The notes beneath the pieces are model-generated. The model was not told the DNA's origin and did not search any database. It was given only the letters and a program-made list of their open reading frames with translations. From Sanguinoderma infundibulare (taxonomy: Eukaryota; Basidiomycota; Agaricomycetes; Polyporales; Polyporaceae), in contig JAVLRN010000010.1 of NCBI GenBank assembly GCA_032821775.1, positions 2,232,001 through 2,296,000 on the forward strand: a stretch of DNA of 64,000 bases. Reading direction: 5' to 3'. Position numbers and translations under genes: made by a program. This document shows, in pieces, positions 1 through 11,484 of this stretch (the stretch's first letter is position 1; each line of letters starts with the position of its first letter).

Positions 1-218
1 GACAGTACATAGAGAGAAATATTACACTACCGTTACAATCGAGTTACAATCTACTTGCTTCCCAAGGACAACTATGAAAGCGAAGGTAATAAAGATATCG
101 TACGGAGCAGGAGGTCGACAACGGCGAATAGGAGGAGGATGTATCGCGAGAGAGAGCATACATGCGTATGTGCGTATGTGAGCGGGGGAGGCATATAGCC
201 ATAGAATGCGTGATGCAG

Positions 219-1420
219 TCAAGAAACAAGAAATGTGGTATCATGATGAGAACGACGAAGGATATGATGCATGCGATGACGAGAGGGATGCAGCAGATAT
301 GCGAAGCCGCCGCGAGCCGTCCGCACGAAAGTAGGAACTGAACACAAATAGCCGAACCCAGACGAGAACGAACGACTTATCCCAGGCGCGACTCCCGCCT
401 TGGTCATCTGCATCGTCGCACACCGGATGCTGCTCGGCTGTAGGCGAGGAACGAGGTCAGGACGGCCGAGCGAGTACCCAAGGGCCGTGAGGAACATGTC
501 GTAGTTCCAGTCCATCCCCGTCCACAGCCGGCGGTCGCTCACGCCGAGGTAGACGGCGTTCTGCCAGAGGCCGATGACCATCCCGATCATGTCGATGATC
601 GCATTGGGTGTGTACCGCGCCGCTAGCCGGCGACCCGTCTCGACGATGTAGTGTGGATTCTGCGGGGTAGGGTTCTCGGGCGTGGGGAAGACAACGATGG
701 GCTTCTGGATGGGCACGAGCTGGTCCATGAGCCAGCTGACCTTGTGCATGTACATGGTCTGAAGGAGAAGGAATGATTCGGGGTGTGGGACCGCGAGCGG
801 GACGACAGGGAGGTTGACTTGCGTGCCCGCGACGCCTTGGAGGTCGACGATGCGCTTCTCGGGGAAGGAGGTGTGCCGAGCTTGAACCGTTTCGCGCAGT
901 GCATGGCGAGGACGAGGTTGTGAGCGGGGATGAGCGACACCTTGCGCCGGTCGTTCGAGGGCTTGCGGCGGACGGGGTGCGCGTGCGGGAGATCCCAGAC
1001 GGCGAGGACGTGTGTAGGGAAGCTGGGTGGAAGGTCTTTGGGCTTGCGGTGCACTGCGTGGTCCGCGATGATGATGTTGACCTCGTCGGGGAGCGCGGCG
1101 CGACGACCCATTGAGGTGCGGTCGATGTGCGCGACCTCGACGAGGTGCCACATTCTAAACAGTGGCGCATCAATTAGTCGCGAGCGAACGGAAAAGAAAT
1201 GGGAGAACGTACGATGCACCCGCAGCCTCCAAGCCCTGCATGATGTAGCTAAAGTCTACGCCGGTCAAACGGGGGCACATGCGTCGATGTTGTCGCGGTT
1301 GAATGGGACGGGCCAGACGGCAGAGGAAAGGTGGCAAGTTGAGGTTGTCTACCTTGGAGTGAGCCTGCTTCAGCGCAGGAGCCGGTGCGGTGATTGGTTC
1401 GGGAAGGACGTCGACATCGG
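219..1420 (-). pseudogene. Clp1-like (clampless1) sexual-development protein, frameshifted relic
   Basis: Two blocks match my memory of the basidiomycete Clp1 family. One (about 1150-880) contains FPTHVLAVWDLPHAHPV and LIPAHNLVLAMHCAK. The other (about 880-420) contains LPVVPLAVPHPESFLLLQ and IGLWQNAVYLGVSDRRLW. In Coprinopsis, clp1 acts downstream of the mating-type genes in clamp-cell development. A 58-bp intron (1212-1155) joins GLEAAGAS to MWHLVEVAHI. The frame is broken twice. Near 885-870 reading must jump from ...AKRFKLGT to ...FPEKRIVDLQ. Near 1275 a plausible AVWPVPFNRDNIDACAPV frame ends at a stop, just before TGVDFSYIMQ in another frame. No start codon could be fixed upstream. This is either a pseudogene or a gene with sequence errors. 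Family assignment is by motif only. Confidence 0.5.
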
Positions 1421-2411
1421 TAATTTGAGTGTGGGTGGAGGGCGTCGAACGGCGGGTGGCCGCTGACGACGCGAGCACGCCTCCTGCGCGAGGCGGCCCA
1501 GGGTGAGACGAGGGCTTTGGCCTTCTTGAACGAGGCCGGGAGAGGGTCTTAGTGTTTGAGTGCCGCCTGATCAGGAAGTGCGACCCGAGGATCTGATGCA
1601 CGGCGTCGAAAGAGAATGAACAGAGGGCAGGACGTTGGATGGAGAGAGAGAGATGGATATGCGAAGAGCTTCCTGCCGGTCGTCGTGCGACGTTTGCGAG
1701 TGATGCGGCTACCCGGCCCGGAAGGCACTTCTCACACGCCACAAGGCTCGTCGCCAGTCGCCGACTCCGAAACGTTAACGGGCAATGAACACCTTCCGAA
1801 TGGCGCTCCGCCAGGCGAAGGGTGACTTGGAGAGGATAGATTGCGGGTGGTTTGGCCGCTGCGCCCTTGTTCGCGACAGCGATACGTACAGAACAAAGTC
1901 CTTCTCTTGCGCATCATTGCATTCGCGAATAGCATCGCCCCGCACGCCGCTCTCAAAATTCCGTGAGTGCCAACCTGGGTCACGAAGAATGCGCCAACTT
2001 TACAATTTCGTGTCCGTGCCGTCGCTATCCGATCTGAAAAAGGCGTGAGCAGCGGCTTCAAACGTCTGAGACAAGAACGGGGCGCAAGGAGAGAAGGACG
2101 CACGCAGTCCTCTAACCAGCGTCCGTGAATGGCCAATCTTTCGCACTGGCAGAGCAATGCGATACACACTTTCACTATCTTTGGCATCGGTAGCAATTCT
2201 GGCGCGAAGAGGTGCCATTCCGGGCAGTAGAATCCTCGTCATGTGAGGTGATTCAACCCAACGCCGGTTCGCAGAGCTTCGTGTGTGTATAAAAGGTACT
2301 TTCGGCTCATCAATAAAATTAGCCAGAGTTGCAGGCACTCTGACTGATACTATATAGGTCGAGCACTGGTGCGGGTACACGGTCGCGCACGCCGTCTGCG
2401 ATACCGTGACG
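1421..2411. other. Intergenic, no supported gene
   Basis: Reading frames here are short and mutually overlapping, with no splice-consistent chain and no recognisable motif. The last ~200 bases are the presumed promoter of the hydrolase starting at 2412; they include an AT-rich tract with TATATAGG around 2350. Confidence 0.5.
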
Positions 2412-3605
2412 ATGCCCTCTCTCAACGACGCTTTCCAGGCCGCAGGATTCCAGCCGACACTTGTCCCGATCCCTCCCCCAGAGTACGACCCGAAGCTCTC
2501 GGTCCAGATATACGCTTTGCGCTTCAAGACGTCCAGCACGAGCACGAAGGAACCGCTCCTGCTCCTCCACGGCTACGCACAGAACTCGAACAGCTTTCAC
2601 CGTTTGGGCCCCGCGCTCGCCAGGTCGTCGGGGAGGGACATTGTCATCGCTGACTCACGTGGGAACGGGCAGAGCTCGGCGCCCAGAGTTCGAAACGTTT
2701 CCCCGGGCGATGAGGTGCCACGCGAGGAGATCCTGAGGGCTCGGTACTCAAAGCGGGAGGTGGGAAGGGACATGTTTCACGTCATGTAACCGTTGCCTTT
2801 CGGGTACGCTCATGCGACGGGGATGAGCTGCTCAGCATCTTTTGATTTGCACAGGAAACACTTCGGATATGACAAGTTCTCCATCATCGGACACGACAGA
2901 GGCGCTGTGAGTGTATCGAGTCCGCGCAGGGATTGCGATAGATGATGACGGCGGACATCCTCATTTACAGCGGATCGCGCACCGCATGGCGGCCGATTAC
3001 CCAGACACGGTCGTGAGGGTGATGCTGCTGGACATCGCCCCCACGTACGACCTGTACGATAAGGCCGATGCCCAGTTCGCGCTCACGTTCTGGCACTGGT
3101 TCTTCTTGCCGCAGAAGTACCCGTTTCCGGAGCAGATGAGTGAGCATATGATCACTCGGTTCCCTTCGATGTCGTATTCTGATCCCTTGCGCTTTGCTCC
3201 ACAGTCCTCGCGAACCCATCGGCCTACCTCAATCGCCTGCTGGGACGCTTCACCAAGATCGACGAAGGGATCTTCACCAAGGAGGCCATCGACTCATATC
3301 TCCTCCAACTCTCCACACCCGAACGCATTCACGCCATGAGCGAGGACTACCGCTGCTCGGCTCCGGGAGGCGTTGATCTCGAGCACGACGCGGAGGACAG
3401 GAAGGCGGGGCGGAAGGTTAAGCAGCCATTCAGGGTGCTGTGGGGAAAGAAGGGTCCGAATGAGGAGCGATACGGGCATGATGGGATGCTGGCGCTCTGG
3501 GAGAACGTCTGTGAGGATGTAAACGGGAGGGGAATTGACTGTGGGCATTACATCCCTGATGAGAGCCCAGACGAGGTCGAGAAGGAGGCCCTAGCATTCT
3601 TCTGA
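2412..3605 (+). CDS. Haloacetate dehalogenase-like alpha/beta hydrolase
   Basis: Spliced from exons 2412-2785, 2855-2906, 2971-3139 and 3205-3605 (331 residues); every intron is GT-AG and the phases close exactly. The fold signatures are in order: oxyanion HGY at residues 53-55, DSRGNGQSS at 81-89, nucleophile Asp139 in GHDRGARIAHRMA, a cap region rich in Trp/Phe (FWHWFF), and catalytic His313 in GHYIPDE. Asp in HDRGA is the pattern of fluoroacetate/haloacetate dehalogenases and related epoxide hydrolases, which attack carbon-halogen or epoxide carbon through an aspartyl ester. No signal peptide is seen, so it is probably cytosolic. The ATG at 2412 is the first in frame. Substrate cannot be read from sequence; an epoxide hydrolase is the main alternative. 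Confidence 0.88.
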
Positions 3606-4029
3606 AGTACAGGGTGCATGTCAGTATTGTATGGATGAGCCATAGTAAATAGCTCTTGACCGTGATCCGGCATGCGTCCCCGACCCCAGAAACAACTGCG
3701 AGGGCATGAGCTTCAAACACTCAATGACTGTGTTTGCGTCGGAGTAGTATAGATGAGGTCAACCAGAGGTCAACTTGGAAAGTGCGGCGGCTGCCAGCGC
3801 CTGACAAAAACGTCAGTGGTCCGCTTGCCGGACCGACGGCTCCGACTTCCCACAAAACAAACCCCTACAGGCATGTTCACTTGAACTAGCACGATTCGAA
3901 CCTACACCTCCAAAGGAGAACAGGACTCTCTTAACCATCCGCCACGTGTAAGTTCTCTTTCCTTGAAATTTGTACTTATACACAGTCAACGTCAGCGCTA
4001 CTGCGCGAAAATGATGACTCGAGGACTGT
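3606..4029. other. Intergenic between convergent genes
   Basis: This is the 3' space between the hydrolase (plus) and the AAA ATPase (minus). The minus strand at 3955-3885 has a tRNA-like look, with GGATGGTTAAGAG followed by GGTTCGAATC, but the acceptor stem pairs poorly. I do not call a tRNA. Confidence 0.4.
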
Positions 4030-6296
4030 TCACGACGCCGAAGACCGCAAAGCCGTGAATTCAGCAACGAATTCCTCCATCGCGTTCAACGCCTCCTCCA
4101 AATGCACGTAGTTCAGCGACTGGTTCCGGCTGCGCGCCAGCGACGTCGCCGTCCTGCACGCGTTCTTGATCTGCCTGCCGTTGATGTCGCGGCCAGCGAG
4201 CTTCGCGAGTACGTCCTCGGTCGCCTCCCCGTCCGCGAGGCCCGCCTTCTTCAGGAACGCGCGCCAGATCTGCGCCTTCGTCGGCACGCTCAGCTCGTTG
4301 AAGTGCAGCGCGACGTGGATCCGCGACAGGAACGCCTCGTCGAACGTCGAGATCCTGTTCGTGGTCAGGAAGAGGATGCCGCGGTAGTACTCCACGTGCC
4401 GCAGGAACACCGCGACCATCGCGTTCCGCTCCATGTCGTGCAGCGAGCGCTGCTCGAGGAACACGTCCGCCTCGTCGATCAGCACAATCGCGTTCCAGCA
4501 CGTCGCGACGTCGAAGATGCGCTCCAGGGTGGTGTCGAGCTCAGAGGGCTTTGTCCCGAGATCGCCGCTGCCGACGACGTAGAGCGGGCGCCGGAGGTGC
4601 TCGCTCGTCGCCTCGGCGGAGAGCGTCTTGCCGACGCCGGGAGGGCCGAAGAGGTTGATGACGAGGCCTTGGCCCTTGCCGCGGACAAAGTCGTCGAAGC
4701 CGGAATCAGAGTCGTGTGCTTCGACGAGCGAGCGCAGGAGCGTCTTCCGGTCAGATGGCAGCACCAGACCTTCGAACGTTTCCGGGTTCCATGTGATCGG
4801 GGTAACCAACTGTACGTTGAATTCCACTGTAGCATTGGACGGCGCAATCAGCAGGAGTGACGGCATGTCGATAGAGAGGACGTACACCAGAACTTGTCGG
4901 CCAGGCTGAAACCGTACAAGATTGGGGTGGCGAGGAGAAGTTGGTTGTCAGTGAGTCCAAAGTCCGACTTCTCCGTGTCGTACGTCCAGGCTGATCCTAA
5001 ACAGAGTACTTGTTGAGGGTCTCGTACTGCCTTTGAAAAACAGGACGTACCACGCTCTGCTGGCAACCGGCTGAGAAGTTGCTCGGCGTCCGGCTTGGGC
5101 ACTGCATAGTTGGGCTGCAGCCTGACGAAGTTCCCTGGGGTGAAGCGCTTTCAGAGACGTCCGCACGAGAGCTACGCAGCATTGTTCTCACCTCTGTCTA
5201 TCAATACGCGAGACGTTACCTAAGATTCCGATGCGAACTGTCAGACCCTCCACGAGAGATAGGAAAGATGAAATCGACTCACGTTATACCGGATGTACGA
5301 GTCACACCCCCGCCGACCGGCAAGCCCACGATAATGCACATGGTGCACACCGTTGAGTGATGCCCACTTCCGCCCACGCTTGATGAGCGACGCCCGGAGG
5401 CCCGCAGGATCCGGGTGGTATTCCATAGGGTACACGCTCAGCCTATTGATCTTCTGCGTTCCCCCGAATGCCCGAACGAAGATCGAGATGTTGTACGTCC
5501 CAAACGCCCGGTCCTTCGCCTTGAGAGCGGTGCTCTGCTCCCCGTCATCCTCATCGTCTGAGTCGGCGTTGCGGGACGTGTCCTTCTGGGCGTCCGCGGC
5601 CTCGATGCCTTCGCAGTTAAGCATATAACCCCTTTCGTCACGCGTGTGCGTGAGGAGCCGAACTGCGCGTGGCTCGCCTGTGGCGCCGTCGCGCGTGACG
5701 AGGATGGCGTTGGGGATGAGAATCCCGTATAGAAGGTCGGACGTGATTTCGCCGTGAGCGGTAAGGTTCGCGAGCCTGTCCAGTGTCGTGCGGTAGTTCT
5801 CGCGAAGCCAGTCGAGGAGCGCACCGAGCGTGGTGTACTCCTCCTCTTCATCAGCGCTGCGGGTACCAGAGCCCAGCTTCGCGTGATGCGCTTCCAACTT
5901 AGGGAAGAAGGCGACGAGGAGATGAGGGTCGAGCTGCGTAAGAGATGTCATCAGCACAGTGTCAGTCGGGCTACACAGCTCCACGGCACGACTCACCTCC
6001 ACGGGCTTGGAGTTCCAAGAGAGACCTGGGATCGTTCCGATGACCTCTTTGCAAGCTTTGTGCAGATGGGGGCTTTTCACGACGATCTTGAACGTGATGG
6101 TGAGGTCCCGGTTGCGCCTTGCATCGGGGATCTTGCGCACGACGACGAAGCAGAACTCGTTCCAATCGTCGGAGCTCCCGGCAGAAGTACTACCGGTTTG
6201 TGCGGCCTCGGCGGGAACCTTGGATTCGGTGTCCTTGTGCTTCCACGCCTTGTCATCCGCGTTCCAGTAGTGGTCTACGCATTTGATCTGCGGCAT
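4030..6296 (-). CDS. AAA-family ATPase with N-terminal DUF7025-like region
   Basis: Exons in transcription order are 6296-5283, 5219-5192, 5134-5051, 4996-4886 and 4826-4030 (677 residues); all junctions are GT-AG with matching phases. The N-terminal ~400 residues resemble the region preceding fungal single-AAA ATPases (DUF7025 type), ending in RVLID and LLLATPILYGFSLADKFW. The AAA module follows: Walker A GPPGVGKT near residue 470, Walker B AIVLIDEADVF near 530, sensor-1 LFLTTNRIS and the arginine-finger region AFLSRIHVAL. Members are usually Bcs1/spastin-like remodelling ATPases of unknown client. The start is the ATG of MPQIKCVDHYW. A truncated copy of the 3' exon lies at 7238-7630 in the opposite orientation. 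Confidence 0.88.
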
Positions 6297-6603
6297 GTTG
6301 GGCACTGGGTGGGCTAGCGAGAGACAACTGGCTTTGCAGGAGGGGTGTAGATCGATGGTGGTGTTGGAATATCCGCCTAAGCATGGTGAGCTTTATACTA
6401 GTGTACATGACCTAGCGTGACTCGTAATGTCGGCACCGAATGTGTGGGGAAATCAATGCGTGGACTAGTATCTGCGGAGAAGTGAGCCGAGGACGCATAC
6501 GTAACAGGGGAGTGCGATCGCAAGAACCCAGCGTCTGCATTGAATAGAAGGCAGCTGACATATCAGAAGCTTTGTCTAGCAACAGATGAACTTGAATCCT
6601 TCG

Positions 6604-7148
6604 TCGCTTCATGCCTCAAGGCCTAGGACAGCGGATGCGGGGGTGGGACAAAGCAGGACGTAGGAAACATTCCATATCAGCACGTGTGGACAGTACGCAC
6701 AGCCTAGTTGGCATGACTCTATCGAGAGCTCACCATCGGCCTGCCTCGAGTGGCTCCAGCTGGGTCTGTTTGCGAAATCGACGAGGAGGTCTTCACCAAG
6801 GACTGCCAACGGACAACGGACTTAATTAGTTATAGACCGACTACGCTCAGAAAATAGCAGTGGTCACTCCGGCTGCGGGCGGTCCCTGCCGGTCCGATAA
6901 TTCCGACCGTCGTCCCACGAGCGTCTGCCTGCCAGTGCGACCGTGACCACGACCATGACGCTCCGCCGCGAACTAGAACTATGGTTATCGTCGGACTCAG
7001 GACGGTGGGCGATGCGTTACTTGCGCATGAGTTTGGTGAGTCGATCGCATTTACCTGTATTGTGGGCAGGCGGTGCGGCACACGTTCCACTCTGTGCATG
7101 CACCAGTTGTTATCCCATCCTGATGTCCGCTGTCCTAGGCTTTGAAGC
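6604..7148. repeat. Decayed inverted-repeat element
   Basis: The ends are imperfect reverse complements. The left end reads GCTTCATGCCTCAAGG then CCTAGGACAGCGGA. The complement of the right end reads GCTTCAAAGCCTAGGACAGCGGA and continues with partial similarity for ~80 bp. The interior has no coherent frame. It separates the full AAA gene from its truncated copy, so it may be a worn MITE or a duplication scar. No target-site duplication could be fixed. Confidence 0.4.
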
Positions 7149-7237
7149 GCCTATGATATCTCCTCGAGGCGACAGCCATACCCACAGGAGGCTCTGATAC
7201 GTCAATGCCTTCTGTTGAAACAACTGCGATCGTATTT

Positions 7238-7630
7238 CCCGCTCTCCACCGCGCGATCCTCTCCCTGACCACGAACCGGATCTCGACGTTTGACGAGGCG
7301 TTCCTATCTCGGATCCACGTCGCGCTGCACTTCTGCGAGCTGAGCGTGCCGACGAAGGCGCAGATCTGGCGCGCGTTCCTGAAGAAGGCGGGCATCAACG
7401 TCGCGTCGGACTCGGACTCGGACGGCGGGGAGGCTGAGGTGTCGGAGGACGTGCTTGCGAAGCTCGCGGGGCGCGACATCAATAGCAGGCAGATCAAGAA
7501 CGCGTGCAGGACGGCGACGTTGCTGGCGCGCAGCTGGAAGGAGAAGCTGGGTTACGTGCATTCGGAGGAGGCATTGAACGCGATGGAGGCGTTAGTTGCG
7601 GAGTTCGCCGCGATGCGCGGTTCAGGTTAG
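7238..7630 (+). pseudogene. Truncated 3' copy of the AAA ATPase gene
   Basis: An open frame from about 7238 to the stop at 7628-7630 closely matches the last exon of the ATPase at 4030-6296: LTTNRISTFDEAFLSRIHVA, LSVPTKAQIWRAFLKKAG, KLAGRDI.SRQIKNACRTAT. It starts after Walker B, so Walker A, Walker B and the whole N-terminal region are missing. An acidic insertion (SDSDSDGGEAEVSE) differs from the parent. It has no AAA catalytic elements. A separate expressed C-terminal fragment cannot be excluded, because the frame has stayed open. Confidence 0.75.
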
Positions 7631-8169
7631 GTATCGTGCGGGATCGTCGACAGGAATCACCATAGAGCACATGTGTAAATGCTGAACGTTCGCGGATATC
7701 GAATAAGCAAGTTGCGAATCGTGGAAAGCTGAAGAGTTGAAGCTGTACTGGTTCATTAAGCGCCGTGACCGTGACTACTCGGAGGAAGGCAGGTGACGTG
7801 TCCTCGGTGAGACTCCCCCGTCACGCAGGCTACAGTAGCTTGGCGGCAGTGGGCACCGCGACGGTCGAGAGGAAGTTGCTGCGTTTCAAGTGTACCGTTC
7901 ACTTCCAGCTTTCACGAAGAACGACTCACATACTCCACCGTACAGGACGCCGTTTTGACTTACGAAGTGATGTCTCCGGACTCATTTCCGTCAGATATCG
8001 AGATTCTGGAACCTCCGAATACCGATGTTGTCCTACGTTCACCACCGTCGTCACCCCGTAAACTTTGGAAATCTCGTCCTGTGACTGGTGAGCTCCCGGT
8101 TTCACGTTCCCCTTTCTCATCCAAGAAAAAATTTCTCACACATTAGCTTTCGTCATAGAGAGCAGAACG
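7631..8169. other. Intergenic, no supported gene
   Basis: Several short overlapping frames; none has splice-consistent continuation or a motif. It probably carries the terminator of the truncated ATPase copy and the promoter of the membrane protein at 8170. Confidence 0.4.
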
Positions 8170-9022
8170 ATGGCCCTCGCGCGGCAGATGATCGATTCGG
8201 ACGCTCAAGCATCCACTGCTTCGAATCCCAAGACAAAAGCATGGACCCAGGCCATCGGTTTCCCAGGCCGGAAGGTCTCTCGGGATAAGAAGGCTATCGA
8301 GTTGCATTCCACTGCGATGGTAGCAACGTCTTCGACCGGCCCTATGTCGATGGTCGTCCAGCCAATCAACAACTACTTCAACCACCCGGCGCAGGCCATT
8401 CTGCATCCTGTGTCTACCATCGAGCACTACTGGACCTTGCGAGCCGCGCATGCGGAGGCGCTGCTCGGCGCACATGCGGCTCACAGGCGAGACCTTGACA
8501 ACATCTCAGCGGAACACGAACAGAGGCGTGCGGTGAGTACCAGAAAAATGAATTCCTCGTCTCAGCTGGCGTAGTGACCTCGTTATTATCGCAGCACGAA
8601 ATCGCAGAGCTGAATGCGAGGTACGATCGAGAATATGCCCACATGAGGCGCATGGTGGTCAGTCATCACTGCCTCGTGCTCATCATGACCTTGACACGTT
8701 TTTACTCGCGGTATAGTGGACAATCTTAGCGGCACCTGCGTTCGCTATCAGCATGCTCTCCTACGTCGTCCTACGATACCTCCCGCCTAGTGGTCCAGCT
8801 TCTGGTCGGTCCGGCGCGAACCACTTCACGATCCCAATCCTGTCGCCGTTTGCTTCAGTTGTAAGTGGACATTCCAGTTACAGCGCCTGTCCAATGATCC
8901 TGAAAGACTCCTCCCAGATCGAACATGAGACCTCCGCGGTGAACGTCCCGCTCGTCGCGGTCCTGCTTTTCACTGCAGGTATTTTCGGGTTCATATGGCT
9001 CAAGTGCTTGAGTCGTAGATAA
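8170..9022 (+). CDS. Small membrane protein with coiled-coil stretch, function unknown
   Basis: Exons 8170-8532, 8595-8657 and 8717-9022 give 243 residues; junctions are GT-AG in phase 0. A further in-frame 57-bp GTAAGT...CCCAG segment at 8861-8917 may be a fourth intron (224 residues if removed). The first ~110 residues are soluble. A helical charged stretch (AEHEQRRAHEIAELNARYDREYAHMRRM) precedes a hydrophobic segment WTILAAPAFAISML. A second hydrophobic segment (VPLVAVLLFTAGIFGFIWL) ends the protein just before a basic KCLSRR tail, suggesting a tail-anchored or two-pass protein. I recognise no family. Confidence 0.6.
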
Positions 9023-9174
9023 CTTGAAACCTCATCTGTTCCCGTGGTGTCTTCCAGTGCTCGCGGTCGGTAATCACTCACTTACACTCTAATAAGACCG
9101 TCTTCGTTTGTTGTACAACAAAGACTTCGGAGTACGGAGGCAGAAGGGAATCTTACGATGACCATCGTTCGGTC

Positions 9175-9800
9175 ACGATGGGCTATAACTCCTTCGAGGT
9201 ATGTCGTCCCCGCTGGCATTCGCCCATCTCATGTCTTGCGTCATTGACTTCCGATAAACAGAATCGCTTCTCCATGCCCGAAAATGTATCCCACATTGAT
9301 CACCCACGCATCTCCGTCCCAAATATCATTCCCTACGCTCTGCGCTCCCAATGCCCCACCGAGATCCGTTTCCCCTCACGCGCCGCCGGGGCAATAACGA
9401 CCCATACTGACCTGCTCGGTCCGACATCTCAAGATTTTGCTCTGGATTCCGTCGACGATGACACCTGAGTATGCCCCGCGCGACGTGTGCCACCGCTTGA
9501 TACGTCTGACTCTGTAGAGGCAATCGTCAAGGAACTGGCGGAAACCCTCCCTCCCGAACGGAACTATCATAGAGTTCAACGACATGGTGAACAAGGGTCT
9601 AGTCGCGTGAGTTCTCACTCCATCCGTCCAGCGGGGCCGCAATTTATTGATACCTCTCGTACATCTTCTTTTTCCGGGCGTTCCGGCTCGTGTCAGCCAT
9701 GTCCAGTTGGAACGCATATCCACCCACTCCACGGACAAGCCCGTCCTCCTGCGCGTCATGAAACTCATCACGCTCGATAACGACCATCCGTCCGGAGCGC
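9175..9800 (+). other. Possible small unrecognised gene or gene relic
   Basis: A short exon MGYNSFE (9178-9198) could splice to a 60-codon frame at about 9262-9467. A second piece containing PNGTIIEFNDMVNKGLVA ends at a good GTGAGT donor near 9606 and could join at the CAG before 9700. The phases do not close cleanly around 9467, where a stop intervenes, so I cannot present it as a gene. No family is recognised. Confidence 0.2.
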
Positions 9801-10068
9801 ACCTTCTTCACGATCGACCCTGGAGTCGGACGTGGGCCCCCTACCCCACCAAGGTCCGCACGCCGTACATCGTCGTCCGAGTCGCCATCGCGTGCAGCAA
9901 CGCACTCTGTACTAGCGCTAACACTCTGCTCACGCCCTGCATTTGTCGGCATATGGCGGAGGTACGTATTCGAGTGGGCTGGTTCGCAGCGAGACTTTCC
10001 CATCGACGCCACAGCGGAATTATAAACCCTCGCCAGCTCATTTCGGGGTACGTCTCCCTTTGATCACC

Positions 10069-11081
10069 ATGTGTATATCCTATTACGATCGCGTACAGCA
10101 TCTGTACGATGAGGGACTTGGGAGAGTACTGCGTCTGCAACGCCCCCCCCATGTCTTCCGTCACACCGACTCGGACGACCTCACGAGGATGGTCCGCGAC
10201 GGCTGGCTGCCTCCGAACTCCTACGACGTCGACCCCTTTGTGCTTTGTACACCACCTCTTCGTCCGCAGCGCCTGCGGCTCGAAGGAGCCGTGGAAGGCC
10301 CCCGAGGTCCGCTATGAAGTGCCCACGTTCTTCTTCCGCGACATGCTTTTTTATCAGCACCTCGTGACGCTGCCGACGGAAGCCCCAGAGCGAACTCGGT
10401 CGCCAAGTTCGCCTGCATCCCGGCCCCTTGCGACGGTCTTCTACTAACTGCTCGTGGTCAAATGCATTCGGGAGACGCGAGCAGGCCGCGTCTGCCGCGT
10501 GGCCGATGGCGAGGGAACGGCCTTCCGACTTGGACCTGGCCTGTGCATCGAGGACCGCGGGATGGAATTCGACAGGGACGCTCCCCCTCTCGAACTCAAG
10601 GATGATGAGATCCGGTGCCCCCCCGGCCGGGGTTGGGGCGTTGAGGACTTGACTCGGGCGACCATGCTCCGGACGGTGGTCGGCAGGGTGCACGACGAGG
10701 TCGATGTCGATGCCCAGAGCCTCCGTTCTGCCGTGGAATCTGGAATCGTTTGAAAAGGCGCTCCCAGAGATCCGGAGGCCGTGAAGTGGACCGTTGTCTG
10801 TGTTGCTTTTTCTAAACGGCGACCGTGCCAAGAACTTGGCGGAGAGCGACGCCGTTCGGGAGCGGCTTCTTGGGGACTTGCATCCGCGCGTGCAGCTAGG
10901 CTCGATGAAAATCGGAAGTCGCGAGGAGAGCACGAGGAAGCTGATGGTGAGTTAGGCTCCAACATGTGCTTCCGATCATCATGAAACTGTGCGTCCGTCC
11001 CTTTGACAGAGTACGTTCGAGCAAGGGATGAAGGAGGAAGACACTGCGACAGAGGAGCGGCCTGCAAAGCGGGTTGCATGA
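10069..11081 (+). pseudogene. P-loop family relic 1: NTPase domain deleted, several frameshifts
   Basis: Homologous to the intact gene at 22869-24680. The first codons (MCISYYDRVQHLYDE) match the family N-terminus. The sequence then jumps directly to the C-terminal half (TRMVRDGWLPPNSYD, KAPEVRYEVPTFFFRDMLF, RVCRVADGEGTAFRLGPGL, TRATMLRTVVGRVHDEVDVD), so the Walker A region is missing. Reading requires frame changes near 10260, 10445 and 10750, and a stop interrupts at about 10446. The terminal exon after a GTGAGT intron (TATEERPAKRVA) ends at 11081. A TATAAA motif lies at about 10020-10026. Confidence 0.75.
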
Positions 11082-11484
11082 CGCAGGATGGCGTTCTCAG
11101 GGTGTACGTTCGTTCGGGTTACACATGATTCAGCATGTAGCACGAAACGTGTATCGTCTAGGTAATAGAAGAATATCATGCGCTGCCGGGTTCTCCACGA
11201 ACAAGGCAAGGATGGGGGACTCACTTTAGGAAAGAGAGCCCAAGCTAAATGGACCTGGAGTGCACTCGTAGCCGGTCACGTACGGCACATTACAGATTAA
11301 GCAAGGACCGATGAGTGTGGGTTCGGCGACCGTGCCGTACAAAACGCGAAGAGTGTGCTATAAACACTGCTCCAGTCTAGCTCTGGGATGGTGAGTCTGC
11401 CACGAATCGCCCACAGTTAGTTACAGTGGCCGGACTATGAAGGGCACCATGATTCCCGCGCACCTGACCCGACCTGACCACCCC
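11082..11484. other. Intergenic, no supported gene
   Basis: 3' space between the plus-strand relic and the minus-strand bL28m gene. No coherent frame or repeat was seen. Confidence 0.4.

Noticed and set aside
3885..3955. tRNA-like sequence on the minus strand (D-arm-like GGATGGTTAAGAG, T-loop GGTTCGAATC)
   Set aside because: The acceptor and T stems have mismatches and the anticodon arm is ambiguous; at best a tRNA pseudogene. tRNAscan-SE would decide.
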